Below, in pieces: positions 32,619 to 41,246 of a stretch of 64,000 nucleotides of DNA. The position numbers and the translations under genes were made by a program. The notes under the pieces were generated by a model. It did no database searches. It was not told the origin of the DNA and was given only the letters and a program-made list of their open reading frames with translations. Every line of letters begins with the position of its first letter. Within the stretch, counting starts at the first letter, position 1. Origin of the DNA: Rhodothermales bacterium (GTDB lineage: Bacteria > Bacteroidota > Rhodothermia > Rhodothermales > Bin80); contig JANQES010000014.1 in the NCBI GenBank assembly GCA_028278205.1, forward strand, positions 24,929-88,928, in the 5' to 3' direction.

Positions 32619-32678
32619 CCACAAAGTCACGAAGACACAAAGACTTTGTGACCCTTTGTGTCTTTGTGTCTTCGTGGC
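32619..32678. repeat. Inverted word repeat, CACAAAG family
   Basis: CCACAAAGTCACGAAGACAC (32619-32638) and following words pair with GTGTCTTTGTGTCTTCGTGG (32657-32676) with almost no loop. It separates the asparaginase and the SGNH hydrolase genes. Confidence 0.9.
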
Positions 32679-32732
32679 TCAATAAAGACGGGTTGAAACA
32701 GCACTAAGCCCTCCCCATCATCCCTTAATCCC

Positions 32733-33836
32733 ATGACGACCTCAAGAAGACACTTCCTCAAACTCGTCGCCGGTAGCGCTGCCTGGGCGGCCCTGCCTCA
32801 CATCGCGCGCGCCCAACGCGCAGACCTGACCTGGCATGACGTGCGCGACTGGGGCATTGAAGGCAAAGGCTGGTCCGATACGAAGCGCTACTTTGATCGG
32901 TTGCCGGGTAAAGCCGAGGGGGTTGTTCGAATGCCCGTCTGGAATCTCTCCCGGCATGCTGCCGGCATGACGGTGCGCTTTGTCACCGATGCCACGGCGA
33001 TCCACGTCCGGTATTCGCTCCTCTCCGACAACCTGGCGATGCCGCATATGCCTGCCACGGGGGTAAGCGGGTTGGACCTCTACGCCACCGACGACCAGGG
33101 CGTAGAACGATGGGCCGGCGTCGTGCTTCCCAACGCCCAGACGATCGAGACCACCATCGCCAAAGATCTGCGCATCGGGACGCGTCGCTATACGATTTAC
33201 TTGCCCCTCTACAACGGCGTCGAGTCGTTGGAGATCGGCACAGAAGAAGGCACCGTGTTCGAGCCGGTTGCCCCGCGTGCGGAACGGCCTATCCTGTTTT
33301 ACGGCACCTCGATTATGCACGGCGCATGTGCCTCCCGGCCCGGCATGGCGATTCCGGCCATCCTGGGCCGGCGACTCAACCGCCCCACCGTGAACCTCGG
33401 CTTCTCCGGCAACGGACGGATGGAACCCGAAGTAGGCGCCCTGCTCGCCGAACTAGACCCGCGCGCCTTCGCCATCGACTGCCTGCCCAACATGGACGAG
33501 GCAATGATCGACGAACGCGCGGCGCCGCTAGTTCGGCAACTGCGGAGGGCACGCCCGAACACGCCGATCCTCCTCGTCGAAGACCGGTCGTTCACCAATA
33601 CGCGCTTCTTGCCGTTCCGCGAGGAGCGCCACCGCACCAACAGAGCCGCCCTTCGCCGGGCCTTCCGCCAACTGCAAGATGAAGGGATCGACCACCTGTT
33701 CTATCTAGACGGCGAACAACTGCTAGGCGATGACGGCGAAGCCGCCACCGACGGCTCCCACCCCAACGACCTGGGCATGGTCCGCTACGCCGATGCCTAC
33801 GAACCGGCCTTGCGGGCGTTGCTACAGCAATACTAA
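32733..33836 (+). CDS. SGNH/GDSL family hydrolase, Tat-exported
   Basis: The 367-residue protein has a twin-arginine signal (TSRRHFLKLVAGSAAWAALP). An N-terminal beta-sandwich spans about 35-180. The SGNH domain follows, with block I YGTSIMHG (S193), block II GFSGNG, block III in IDCLPNMDE and block V DGSHPND (D340, H343). The block III residue is Asn, as required for the oxyanion hole. Such two-domain enzymes act as carbohydrate or glycopeptide esterases, though the substrate is not shown by sequence. It closes the run of exported glycan-related genes. Confidence 0.9.
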   Translation: MTTSRRHFLKLVAGSAAWAALPHIARAQRADLTWHDVRDWGIEGKGWSDTKRYFDRLPGKAEGVVRMPVWNLSRHAAGMTVRFVTDATAIHVRYSLLSDNLAMPHMPATGVSGLDLYATDDQGVERWAGVVLPNAQTIETTIAKDLRIGTRRYTIYLPLYNGVESLEIGTEEGTVFEPVAPRAERPILFYGTSIMHGACASRPGMAIPAILGRRLNRPTVNLGFSGNGRMEPEVGALLAELDPRAFAIDCLPNMDEAMIDERAAPLVRQLRRARPNTPILLVEDRSFTNTRFLPFREERHRTNRAALRRAFRQLQDEGIDHLFYLDGEQLLGDDGEAATDGSHPNDLGMVRYADAYEPALRALLQQY

Positions 33837-33900
33837 GCAGGCCAGACCATGTTTTGCGGTAATCTTGATGGTCTCATGCTGTATCCCCGTTGGCACTGGT

Positions 33901-33967
33901 CATGGGTCATGAGTCACGGGTCATGAGAAAAACCCCATGACTCATGACCCGTGACTCATGACCGATG
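33901..33967. repeat. Inverted word repeat, CATGAGT/CATGGGT family
   Basis: The left arm (33901-33927) and the AAAAAC loop start are identical to those of the copy at 48575. The right arm (33934-33967) is the complement with small changes. It lies between convergent genes. The gap 33837-34023 shows nothing else. Confidence 0.9.
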
Positions 33968-34023
33968 TCGAACATGGTATGAGCGCAACGTTATAAAATA
34001 CCGCATAACTTTTCCCCGCCTGC

Positions 34024-34500
34024 TTAAACCGCCACCGCCTCCAGCACACCGAAACGCTCGGCGAGGGCTTCGCGGCGGAAGGCGAAGATTTCATCCAGCC
34101 GCTTGCGCACCGTCAGCGCGTGCGCCAGGCGGCCCAGCGGCCCGAACGGCAGCGCGTAATGCACCAGATCCTCCACCTCCGTACCGCCGTCAATGGGACG
34201 GAAGTGATGCTGGTGATGCCACAGCCGGTACGGCCCGAACCGCTGCTCATCGACGAACCTTGAAGGCGCTTCGGCGTGCGTGATCTCGGTGATCCAGCTT
34301 ACTTTGAGGCCGAGCATCGGGCGGATCGTGTAGGTGATGATGGCGCCGGTATGCATCACCTCCGGCACGTCGTTAGTCATCTGGAAATCCAGCCACGGCG
34401 GTGTGATGAGCGGGAGGTTCTTCGGGCTCGAAAAGAAAGCCCACGCCTCGTCCATCGAGATTGCGAGACGCTGCACGGTATGAAGGCGGTAGAGTTTCAT
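34024..34500 (-). CDS. SRPBCC (START-like) superfamily protein
   Basis: The 158-residue cytoplasmic protein has the SRPBCC opening of a helix-grip fold (LAISMDEAWAFFSSPKNLPL), then TGAIITYTIRPMLGLKVSWI, PSRFVDEQRFGPYRLWHHQH and GGTEVEDLVHYALPFGPLGR. The closest subgroup is the ligand-binding SRPBCC proteins that bind a hydrophobic molecule. A long C-terminal helix is present (VRKRLDEIFAFRREAL). No partner is evident: the neighbouring genes are unrelated. An in-frame start 30 bp upstream is less likely because family members start near MKLYRL. Confidence 0.8.
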   Translation of the reverse strand: MKLYRLHTVQRLAISMDEAWAFFSSPKNLPLITPPWLDFQMTNDVPEVMHTGAIITYTIRPMLGLKVSWITEITHAEAPSRFVDEQRFGPYRLWHHQHHFRPIDGGTEVEDLVHYALPFGPLGRLAHALTVRKRLDEIFAFRREALAERFGVLEAVAV

Positions 34501-34639
34501 GGCGCAGCGAACTTGATGGCGGTGCAACAAGTTCTTGAGGTCGTTGTAAAGATCGTGTTTGAGGACAGGTTGGATCAGGCAATATCTGTTGATACATGGA
34601 ATTCCTAACGGACTTTGTTTGACGAGCCCAGGGTGTGCG

Positions 34640-35008
34640 ATGGAAGGAAACCGCCTACAGCAATACCTTCGTAAGCTGACCGTGCAGGCACGGGAAGAGG
34701 GATTTCCTGATGCACGACTCGTTCAAGACGCCGAAAACGTATGGTGCGCTGTCAAAAAGCGCTTTGGCGATCAATTGCCCGAACCCCAGGCAGCCCTGGC
34801 GCTTGACGGGAGTCTCATGTTTACGTGGCGTCGTCGCGGTCATTACCTCGAAATCGAAGTTTTTCCTGATGGTCACAAAGAAGCCTTCTATGAGAATGAA
34901 ATAACGGGTACGCCATGGGAGGTCGAGATCCCAGCCTCAGCATCCGTATTAGAGCATGTGCTCGAAAAGCTGAGCATCTTCATGCTCGACAAGGTCCATA
35001 TCAACTAA
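34640..35008 (+). CDS. Hypothetical protein, AT-richer small ORF
   Basis: The 122-residue protein starts MEGNRLQQYLRKLTVQAREE. It has a helical N terminus and a beta-rich middle (PQAALALDGSLMFTWRRRGH, YLEIEVFPDGHKEAFYENEI), then a helical tail. I do not recognise the family. The layout of a helix then LEIEVFPDG-type strands is seen in small proteins encoded beside toxin-like genes, but that is only a resemblance. The region 34550-35400 is visibly richer in A and T than its surroundings, consistent with transfer. It may pair with the ORF at 35107. Confidence 0.5.
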   Translation: MEGNRLQQYLRKLTVQAREEGFPDARLVQDAENVWCAVKKRFGDQLPEPQAALALDGSLMFTWRRRGHYLEIEVFPDGHKEAFYENEITGTPWEVEIPASASVLEHVLEKLSIFMLDKVHIN

Positions 35009-35106
35009 GAATCAACCGTGGAACCCAACCCCTCGAAGCCAGGCGACACCGGCCAACCATTGGATGATGAGGACCACGTATTGCGCCTGGGCTTGATTCC
35101 TGTGCG

Positions 35107-35397
35107 ATGGCAAGCAACAGGAAGCGTCGTTTGGTGATCAGATTGATCGTACAAGAGATCCGAGGAATACGTCTTGGCTCAACAAGCAATCAGCCATTAT
35201 TAGATGTCGTCTGGGATCGCCTCGAACACATGTGGGATGAAGATGGCAATTTGAAACCCGACGCGCCAGTCGGAGCAGCCGGTCATTGCGGCATTTCGGG
35301 CCTGGACAGCATTTATCGAAAACAATTGCGGAAACGATTAGCAGACCTTGCCTCTCAACCCGGATCCTGGTGGATATTGCAGGATCAAGATAGTTGA
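35107..35397 (+). CDS. Hypothetical protein, AT-richer small ORF
   Basis: The 96-residue basic protein starts MASNRKRRLVIRLIVQEIRG, with later LLDVVWDRLEHMWDEDGNLK and GHCGISGLDSIYRKQLRKRL. No family is recognised. An overlapping upstream frame from a GTG near 35019 encodes PLDDEDHVLRLGLIPVRWQA and stops at about 35134; that phrase looks like the start of a conserved protein cut by a frameshift. The whole stretch may therefore be a decayed two- or three-gene accessory unit. The coding status of the 96-residue ORF is moderate. Confidence 0.45.
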   Translation: MASNRKRRLVIRLIVQEIRGIRLGSTSNQPLLDVVWDRLEHMWDEDGNLKPDAPVGAAGHCGISGLDSIYRKQLRKRLADLASQPGSWWILQDQDS

Positions 35398-35413
35398 ACA
35401 ACGGAGGACCTAA

Positions 35414-36094
35414 TCATGAGTCCTTCGCCACCGGCTGCAAATCGATAAAATCGTCGCAGAGCGTGTCGAGCAGGGCGCGGGCGTGGCTGGAGATGATGAG
35501 CAGGCCGCCGGCCTTTTTGAAATCATGCAAGAGCGCCATCACGGCGGCGGTGCTTTCGGTGTCGAGGCCGCGGAAGGGTTCGTCCATCAGCAGCACGGGG
35601 GGATGATGGATGAGCGCGGCGGCGAGTTGGGTCTTCTGAATCATCCCGCTCGAATAGGTGCCGATGAGGTTGTCGCGGCGTTCGTCGAGGCGGACGTGGT
35701 CGAGCGCGGTGGCGATGCGGGCGGGGGCATCGGCGTCGAAGGCGCGGCGTTCGCGGAGGATCCATTCGAGCAACTCGACCGCCGAGAGGTGCTGCGGCAA
35801 CCCGGCATCGGCATAGACCAGGCCGATGTGTTGAAGAAAGTGATGAGGCCGGGCGTGGATGTCGAGGTCGCCGTAGGTGATGCGGCCTTCGGTGGGAAAA
35901 GCCACCGCCGAGAGCAGGCGCAGGAGCGTCGTCTTGCCCGATCCGTTCGGCCCGACGAGGCCGGTGGCTGTGCCCGGCGCGAAGGTCCAATCCAGGGTCG
36001 AGATGACGGGCACACCCTGGCCGTAGCGCTTGGTGACGCCGCGCAAGACGAGCGGCCTACGCAAATCGTTTTCGATCTTGAAATTCAGTGCCAT
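35414..36094 (-). CDS. ABC transporter ATP-binding protein
   Basis: The 226-residue ATPase has Walker A GLVGPNGSGKTTLLRLLSAV, a Q-loop region around HHFLQHIGLVYADAG, signature IGTYSSGMIQKTQLAAALIH, Walker B PPVLLMDEPFRG and a switch histidine in LLIISSHARALLD. All catalytic elements are present. It resembles the CcmA/drug-type export ATPases that pair with a separate permease. The first 38 nt overlap the end of the permease gene on the same strand, so the two are translationally coupled. The substrate is unknown. Confidence 0.9.
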   Translation of the reverse strand: MALNFKIENDLRRPLVLRGVTKRYGQGVPVISTLDWTFAPGTATGLVGPNGSGKTTLLRLLSAVAFPTEGRITYGDLDIHARPHHFLQHIGLVYADAGLPQHLSAVELLEWILRERRAFDADAPARIATALDHVRLDERRDNLIGTYSSGMIQKTQLAAALIHHPPVLLMDEPFRGLDTESTAAVMALLHDFKKAGGLLIISSHARALLDTLCDDFIDLQPVAKDS

Positions 36095-37343
36095 AGGTAA
36101 AAATCCAGGCCGTCAGCAGCGCGAAGGCGACGTCGAGGGCCGTCCATCCCAAAGCTTCAACCGCCGTCAGCGCAGGATCGAGCACGGCGATGATAAGCAG
36201 GCTTATCAACAACGGCAACGTCCAGCGGAGGTTCACAAAAAAGCGCGTCGCCACCCAGTCGGCAGGCCGCTGGCGCATCACCCGAAACGGAAACGGCGCA
36301 AAGGGCCTGGTCACCAGCAGATACGACACGCCGTTCTTGAAAGCCATGAAAAGCACCAGATAGACGGCCATCACGTCGGCGGCGGTATCTTCAATAAACA
36401 GCAGCCCCAGGCCGATGGCCCAGGGCACGAGAAACCGGCCCAGCGGCAGCTTGCGGTCGAGTTGAAGCAGCGCGGCCCAGACCGACGGTTTCCACCGGGG
36501 CGGCGCCCAGTAGACGGCGCGGAAGGGGATAGGCTCGCGGTCGGTAACGTGAACGCCGCCAGTGCGACGGAAGATTTCGCTGTAGAAGGCGTTGGTGGCG
36601 TAGAAAGCGCGGTCGTAGGCCGGCAGCAAACGCCACAGCGCGACGGCGGACCATCCCAACAGCAGCAGGCCGGGCGCCCACGCCAATCCGATTCCCCCAT
36701 ACGCCGAGGCCGCGAGCGCCAGCAACCCCACCCCAAAAACGCGCGCCGTCGCCGTGATGGCAGGCACCAGCCCATCCGGCACAGCAAAAACACCCCCGGT
36801 CGAATGTTCTTTGAGGGATCGATAGCGGCGGCCTTTCTTGCCCTCCTGCCACGCCTGCGACGCCGGCCCGATGTTGACGTATCGCCCGAAGCTGTAGAGC
36901 CCCACGCCCAGCACCACGAGCAGATTAGCCGCCAGATGCAGGCTTTTGATCGCCAGATCATCCCCCAAACGGCCCGGATCGTAAAACGCCAGCACGAGGC
37001 CCGGCGCGGCAAACGCCGCCACCACGACGCCCCAGGCGCGAAGCTGGTGCCGCAGCAGGCCGCGTGGACTTCGGTTGAGCCGTTGCAGCATGGGCACGCC
37101 TGCGTCGGGAAGCAGCACGTGCGGCACAGCAACGGCGTAGACGCCCGCCGCCAGCAACGTCCAGTAACGCAGCAACGTGATCCGCGTCTCGATGGCAGCG
37201 CCCGACGCCATCAGCAGGCAGACGGTGCCCAGCACGACGAAAAGCAACGCATAGGCCGCCCGCCGCACCGCGCCGCCGCCTTGCTTCAGACGAAACTGTT
37301 TGCCCCGCTGAGGCTCTGAAAAAGACTGTCTACGATCTACCAT
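36057..37343 (-). CDS. Polytopic membrane protein, ABC transporter permease partner
   Basis: The 428-residue protein has about ten membrane spans, among them AYALLFVVLGTVCLLMASGA, LLAAGVYAVAVPHVLLP, VVVAAFAAPGLVLAFY, LLVVLGVGLYSFGRYV, AVPDGLVPAITATARVFGVG, WAIGLGLLFIEDTAADVMAV and LISLLIIAVL. A conserved-looking EIFRRTGGVHVTDREPIPFR loop may contact the ATPase. The gene overlaps the downstream ATPase by 38 nt, which is the main reason for calling it the permease. I do not recognise a named permease family. The start methionine at 37343 gives a basic cytoplasmic N terminus. Confidence 0.75.
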   Translation of the reverse strand: MVDRRQSFSEPQRGKQFRLKQGGGAVRRAAYALLFVVLGTVCLLMASGAAIETRITLLRYWTLLAAGVYAVAVPHVLLPDAGVPMLQRLNRSPRGLLRHQLRAWGVVVAAFAAPGLVLAFYDPGRLGDDLAIKSLHLAANLLVVLGVGLYSFGRYVNIGPASQAWQEGKKGRRYRSLKEHSTGGVFAVPDGLVPAITATARVFGVGLLALAASAYGGIGLAWAPGLLLLGWSAVALWRLLPAYDRAFYATNAFYSEIFRRTGGVHVTDREPIPFRAVYWAPPRWKPSVWAALLQLDRKLPLGRFLVPWAIGLGLLFIEDTAADVMAVYLVLFMAFKNGVSYLLVTRPFAPFPFRVMRQRPADWVATRFFVNLRWTLPLLISLLIIAVLDPALTAVEALGWTALDVAFALLTAWIFTYGTEFQDRKRFA

Positions 37344-37364
37344 TACATTGGAACACGGTCATAG

Positions 37365-37442
37365 GATCGGGGTCGAAATGCCAATCATCTCGGCGTAGGT
37401 GGGACTGCTGTGACCAGGAAGAAATACCTCCAAGCCCCGATC
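37365..37442. promoter_or_regulatory. 8-bp inverted repeat in a divergent gap
   Basis: GATCGGGG (37365-37372) is repeated in inverse as CCCCGATC (37435-37442) upstream of the divergent permease and membrane protein genes. It could be an operator or leader stem, or chance. Confidence 0.25.
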
Positions 37443-37484
37443 GGGATACTCACAGACCACTCACAGCAACAGGAGGAAGATCTC

Positions 37485-37946
37485 ATGTCTGACGCCACTT
37501 CTTGGTTAAAGAAGATCAACTGGAAAAGTTTTCTCCTCGCCGGCCTGGCGGCCAATGCGGCTAAGACGGTCGCTGTTATCCTGGTGGGGAAGAATCCACT
37601 CATGAATGGCCCGCTCCTCCTGCCGGAGGCCTCCCAGGCCGTCCAGATGATCGTCGGGTTGACGATCTGGATCATCGCAGGCCAGGGATTATACGGCCTG
37701 ATCTACGTGATCTTCTTCCATCCGGTCAAAGTGTGGAATCGTTTCTGGAAGGCGATGGTGGGCGCGCTGGCCATGGCCTACCTTGCCATCGTCGATATGC
37801 CGTATTTTCCAGCGACGACGTGGGAGCAATCCCTTAGAATGCTCTTTGTGTTCTTCGTCTTTACAATCGTGATGGTCTACCTCTACAAGGCGCCGCCCGA
37901 GGAAAGCGCCGCCGGGCAGGAACCGGCAGGCGCGATGGCCGGCTGA
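37485..37946 (+). CDS. Four-span membrane protein, unknown function
   Basis: The 153-residue protein begins at the ATG at 37485, preceded by a strong AGGAGG at 37471-37476, which is the clearest ribosome site in the window. It has four spans: FLLAGLAANAAKTVAVILVG, AVQMIVGLTIWIIAGQGLYG, FWKAMVGALAMAYLAIVDMP and MLFVFFVFTIVMVYLYKAPP. No family is recognised with certainty; the layout resembles small DUF1761-like proteins. Divergent from the ABC permease and convergent with the methyltransferase. Confidence 0.7.
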   Translation: MSDATSWLKKINWKSFLLAGLAANAAKTVAVILVGKNPLMNGPLLLPEASQAVQMIVGLTIWIIAGQGLYGLIYVIFFHPVKVWNRFWKAMVGALAMAYLAIVDMPYFPATTWEQSLRMLFVFFVFTIVMVYLYKAPPEESAAGQEPAGAMAG

Positions 37947-37987
37947 GAGACTGTTTTGATGGTCGATTCCGGACTGCGCACGATCTC

Positions 37988-38779
37988 TCAGCATCCCTCG
38001 GCGGCCTCCTCGACAGCTCTGGTCAAAATCTGCCGGGCGCTACGGACACTTTTCAGGTAAAAGAACGCGCGGAGCGCCTCGCGTTGCGCTTCGGAGAGAT
38101 CGCCGTGGCGGCCCCGGCGGGCGAGGCGGTCCTGGCGGGCGTGGTAGAGACACACGGCGGCGGCCACCGAAATGTTGAAACTCTGCGTAAACCCTGCCAT
38201 CGGCACGAGGCAGGTGCGGTCGGCCAGCGCCAGCATCGCCTCGCTGACGCCGTCGCGTTCGTTGCCGAAGACCAGCGCCGTCTTCTGCGTAAAATTGACG
38301 GTGTCGATGGGCACGGCGCGGTCGTCGAGGTGGGTGACGACGATCTGATAGCCCTGTGTTTTCAGATGCGTCACGCAGGCCTGGGGCGACGGCCAGCGCC
38401 ACACGTCGAGCCATTTATCGGCGCCCTGCGTCGTGCGCTCCGAGGTTTTGTAGCGGATGCCCTCGTCGTGCTCCTGGTGCGTGATGATGTGGAAGGCCTG
38501 AAAGCCGAGGGCCTCCGCCGTGCGCATCACCGCGCTGATGTTGCCCGTGTTGATGAGCCCCTCGACGACGGGCGCGACGGTGTAGGTGCGCCCGGCCAGC
38601 ACCGCGTCGATGCGCGCCATCCGAGCCTCCGTCAGATACGGCGTCAGGATCTCGATGACCTGCGCCGGAGCCAGCCGCGTGCCGGCGACGGTGAACGGCT
38701 CCGGCGCCTCGCGCAAGGCCTGCGTCGAGGCCAGCAATCGTTGCATCGCCTCAGCGGCTTCGTGAGCCGGATCCGTCAT
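37988..38779 (-). CDS. trmH: TrmH-family (SpoU) RNA 2'-O-methyltransferase
   Basis: The 263-residue protein carries the three SPOUT motifs: VEGLINTGNISAVMRTAEAL, TALVFGNERDGVSEAMLALA and PMAGFTQSFNISVAAAVCLY. The last forms the AdoMet-binding knot. An N-terminal extension (VIEILTPYLTEARMARIDAV) matches the TrmH type, which methylates the 2'-OH of G18 in tRNA. The C-terminal helical tail also fits TrmH. The ATG at 38779 is preferred over an upstream one at 38833 because the family starts near here. It is not in an operon. Confidence 0.85.
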   Translation of the reverse strand: MTDPAHEAAEAMQRLLASTQALREAPEPFTVAGTRLAPAQVIEILTPYLTEARMARIDAVLAGRTYTVAPVVEGLINTGNISAVMRTAEALGFQAFHIITHQEHDEGIRYKTSERTTQGADKWLDVWRWPSPQACVTHLKTQGYQIVVTHLDDRAVPIDTVNFTQKTALVFGNERDGVSEAMLALADRTCLVPMAGFTQSFNISVAAAVCLYHARQDRLARRGRHGDLSEAQREALRAFFYLKSVRSARQILTRAVEEAAEGC

Positions 38780-38860
38780 GGTTCTTTGGGATAGTTCGCG
38801 GAGGATAGGAACAACTACGGAGGTTGTGTTCACCGTCTCACGCTGACCCGGCGTTGGCAG

Positions 38861-38910
38861 CGGTCATCGGTCATCAGTCATCGGTAAAAAGCCTCTCACC
38901 GATGACCAAT
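38861..38910. repeat. Inverted word repeat, TCGGTCATC family
   Basis: CGGTCATCGGTCATCAGTCA (38861-38880) pairs partly with TCACCGATGACCAATG (38896-38911). It lies in the divergent gap between the methyltransferase and SDR genes. Confidence 0.7.
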
Positions 38911-39047
38911 GCTTGAAGCACAACCTATCAAAATACTGGATAACTTTCTCTCTCCTCCTTCTTCTTCTAACAAAATGCCCTGCACCTGCATCGATTAGCG
39001 CGTATCTTTTCCTCATCCTCCCCACGCATGATCAAATCCCATCGACT

Positions 39048-39767
39048 ATGGACCTGAAGGATAAAGTCGTCGTCGTCACCGGAGCCAGCAGCGGGCTTGG
39101 GCTGGCGTTTTCAGAAGCGCTCGTGGCGAAGGGCGCGCACGTCTTCGGCGTCTCGCGCCGGCGCGAGACGCTCGAAGCCATCCGCGACGACCTGGGCGAA
39201 CGGTTCCACCCGCTGCCGTGCGACGTCACGGACGAGGTGCAGGTGAAGATGGCCTTCGAGGCCGTCGCGCGCGAGGCCGGGCAGCTCGACGTGCTCATCA
39301 ACAACGCCGGCCTGGGCAAGTTCGGCCCGCTCGATGGCATGCCCACCGAGCACTGGACAGTGCAGATGGAAACCAACCTCAGCGGCGTCTTCCGCTGCAC
39401 GCGCGAGGCCGTCCCGCTGATGAAACGGCAAAATGCAAAAGACGGCTTCGGCGGCCACATCGTCAACATCGCCTCGATTGCCGGGCTCATCGGCAACCCC
39501 AACCTGAGCGCCTACAACGCCACCAAGTTCGGCCTGCGCGGCTTCAGCGAGGCGTTGATGAAAGAACTGCGCGACGACGGCATCAAGGTGACGTGCGTCT
39601 GCCCCGGCTCGGTAGCCACCCGGTTTGCCGACGTGGCCGGCAGCCAGGGTACAGCCAACCCGATGCAGGCCGAAGACATCGCCGAGACGGTCGTCCACGT
39701 GCTCGAAGGGCCGGACAATTACCTGATCTCGGAAGTGGTCATGCGACCGCTGCGGCCCAAGGGCTAG
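39048..39767 (+). CDS. Short-chain dehydrogenase/reductase
   Basis: The 239-residue protein is a classical SDR. VVVTGASSGLGLAFSEAL is the nucleotide-binding motif, NNAGLGKFGP is the second and SAYNATKFGLRGFSEALMKE holds the catalytic YxxxK. The catalytic serine is in IVNIASIAGL. HVFGVSRRRETLEAI suggests NADP preference. The substrate is unknown. The ORF is open upstream to 38913, but SDRs begin at the MDLKDKVVVVTG methionine. Confidence 0.93.
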   Translation: MDLKDKVVVVTGASSGLGLAFSEALVAKGAHVFGVSRRRETLEAIRDDLGERFHPLPCDVTDEVQVKMAFEAVAREAGQLDVLINNAGLGKFGPLDGMPTEHWTVQMETNLSGVFRCTREAVPLMKRQNAKDGFGGHIVNIASIAGLIGNPNLSAYNATKFGLRGFSEALMKELRDDGIKVTCVCPGSVATRFADVAGSQGTANPMQAEDIAETVVHVLEGPDNYLISEVVMRPLRPKG

Positions 39768-39770
39768 TTT

Positions 39771-39853
39771 TATAGTGTTTTGGTGTTTTGGTGTTTTAGT
39801 TCTTTAATTCGACCCACTAAAACACTGAAACACTTTAACACCAAAACACTATA
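39771..39853. repeat. Inverted word repeat, GTGTTTTAGT family
   Basis: ATAGTGTTTTGGTGTTTTGG (39772-39791) pairs with ACACCAAAACACTATA at 39838-39853. It starts a few bases after the SDR stop and precedes the TRAP binding protein. Confidence 0.9.
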
Positions 39854-39899
39854 TCCCCCCAGACGAGGGCTTCCGATCATCAAAAATGACAACAAGCTC

Positions 39900-41036
39900 A
39901 TGGAACGGCGTGACTTTGTGAAGAAAGCAGCGCTGGGTGCGGCAGCGGGGACGCTGCTGGCCGGCTGCGGCAACAACGCCGCCGAGGGCGGCGCTCCGGC
40001 CATCCAGACAGGCGGGCCGAGGCTGCGCTGGCGCCTGGCCTCCAGCTTTACGCGCTCGCTCGACACCATCTTCGGCGCCGCCGACGTGCTGGCCGAACGC
40101 GTCAACCAACTCACCGGCGGGCGGTTTACCATCCGGGTCTATCCCGGCAACGAAATCGTGCCGGCCTTCGAGGTGCTCGAAGGGGTCCAGAAGGGCGCCG
40201 TGCAGATGGGCCATACGGCCAGTTATTACTACATCGGCAAAAATCCCGCCCTCGCCTTCGACTGCACCGTGCCCTTCGGCCTGACGGCGCGGCAATACAA
40301 CGCCTGGGCCTATCACGGCGGCGGCCTCGAACTGACGCGCGAACTCTTCGCCGACTTCAACATCATCAACTTCCCCGGCGGCAACACCGGCACGCAGATG
40401 GGCGGCTGGTTCAACCGCGAGATCAACTCGCTCGGCGACCTGCGCGGCCTGACGATGCGCATCCCCGGCATCGGCGGGCGGGTGATGGATGAACTCGGCG
40501 TCTCGGTGCAGCAGATCCCCGGCGGCGAGATCTACCCCGCCCTCGAACGCGGCGCCATCGACGCTGCCGAATGGGTCGGGCCGTACGACGACGAGAAGCT
40601 CGGCTTCCATCAGGTCGTCAAACATTATTATTACCCCGGCTGGTGGGAGCCCGGCCCCAACCTGTCGGTCTACGTCAACCAGGACGCCTGGGCGTCGCTG
40701 CCGGTGGATTACCAGTATGCGCTGGAAGCAGCAGCCGCCGAGTCGAATATGTACATGCTCTCGCGCTACGACGCGCAGAACCCCGCCGCGCTCCAGCGCC
40801 TGCTGGCCGAGGGCGTGCAGTTCCACCCGTTCCCGAACGACGTGATGCAGGCAGCCAGCGAGACGGCCACAGCCCTCCTCGAAGAGGAGGCCTCCGATCC
40901 CGGCTATTCGAAGATCTACAACGCCTACAAACAGTGGCGCACCGACGCCTACCGATGGTTCGGCACCGCCGAGCAATCCTACGCCGCCTTCGCCTTCGGC
41001 ACCGCTGAGGAAGAATGTGCGTTGGCGCCGGGATAA
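39900..41036 (+). CDS. TRAP transporter substrate-binding protein, TakP-like
   Basis: The 378-residue protein has a Tat-like signal with lipobox (ERRDFVKKAALGAAAGTLLA, then GC). The mature part follows the DctP/TakP family closely: SFTRSLDTIFGAADVLAERV, TGGRFTIRVYPGNEIVPAFE, MGHTASYYYIGKNPALAFDC, GGNTGTQMGGWFNREINSLG and AIDAAEWVGPYDDEKLGFHQ. TakP-type proteins bind alpha-keto acids, often with a metal. The membrane subunits (DctQ/DctM) are not in the window, so the receptor is orphan here. The frame is open from 39780 through the repeat, but the signal fixes the start. Confidence 0.92.
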   Translation: MERRDFVKKAALGAAAGTLLAGCGNNAAEGGAPAIQTGGPRLRWRLASSFTRSLDTIFGAADVLAERVNQLTGGRFTIRVYPGNEIVPAFEVLEGVQKGAVQMGHTASYYYIGKNPALAFDCTVPFGLTARQYNAWAYHGGGLELTRELFADFNIINFPGGNTGTQMGGWFNREINSLGDLRGLTMRIPGIGGRVMDELGVSVQQIPGGEIYPALERGAIDAAEWVGPYDDEKLGFHQVVKHYYYPGWWEPGPNLSVYVNQDAWASLPVDYQYALEAAAAESNMYMLSRYDAQNPAALQRLLAEGVQFHPFPNDVMQAASETATALLEEEASDPGYSKIYNAYKQWRTDAYRWFGTAEQSYAAFAFGTAEEECALAPG

Positions 41037-41084
41037 ACGCTTTGGGCTCGATTCGCATGGCCCAGCCGGGTCTATCCGTTGCGT

Positions 41085-41176
41085 TAGTCACTGGTCATTA
41101 CGCTCGCTGGCGCTCGCTGTCACTGGTCATTGGTTGTCTATCCCCCACCAGTGACCAATGACCAGTGACTAGTGAC
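41085..41176. repeat. Inverted word repeat, CAGTGACCAATGAC family
   Basis: GTCACTGGTCATTACGCTCG (41087-41106) and TGTCACTGGTCATTGG (41119-41134) pair with CCAGTGACCAATGACCAGTG (41148-41167). The inserted GCTCGCTGGCGCTCGCTG resembles the GCGAGCGCAGCGAGCG block at 43310. Confidence 0.85.
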
Positions 41177-41246
41177 CGACGCCACCGCGGCGAACAGCGA
41201 AAACAGAGCAGATTTAGCAAGACCTCGTCCCCCAAACCGCCCCCTC

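Noticed and set aside
33901..33967. CATGAGT/CATGGGT heptads as a possible CRISPR array
   Set aside because: Units are contiguous with no unique spacers, arms are complementary to each other, and no cas genes are present.
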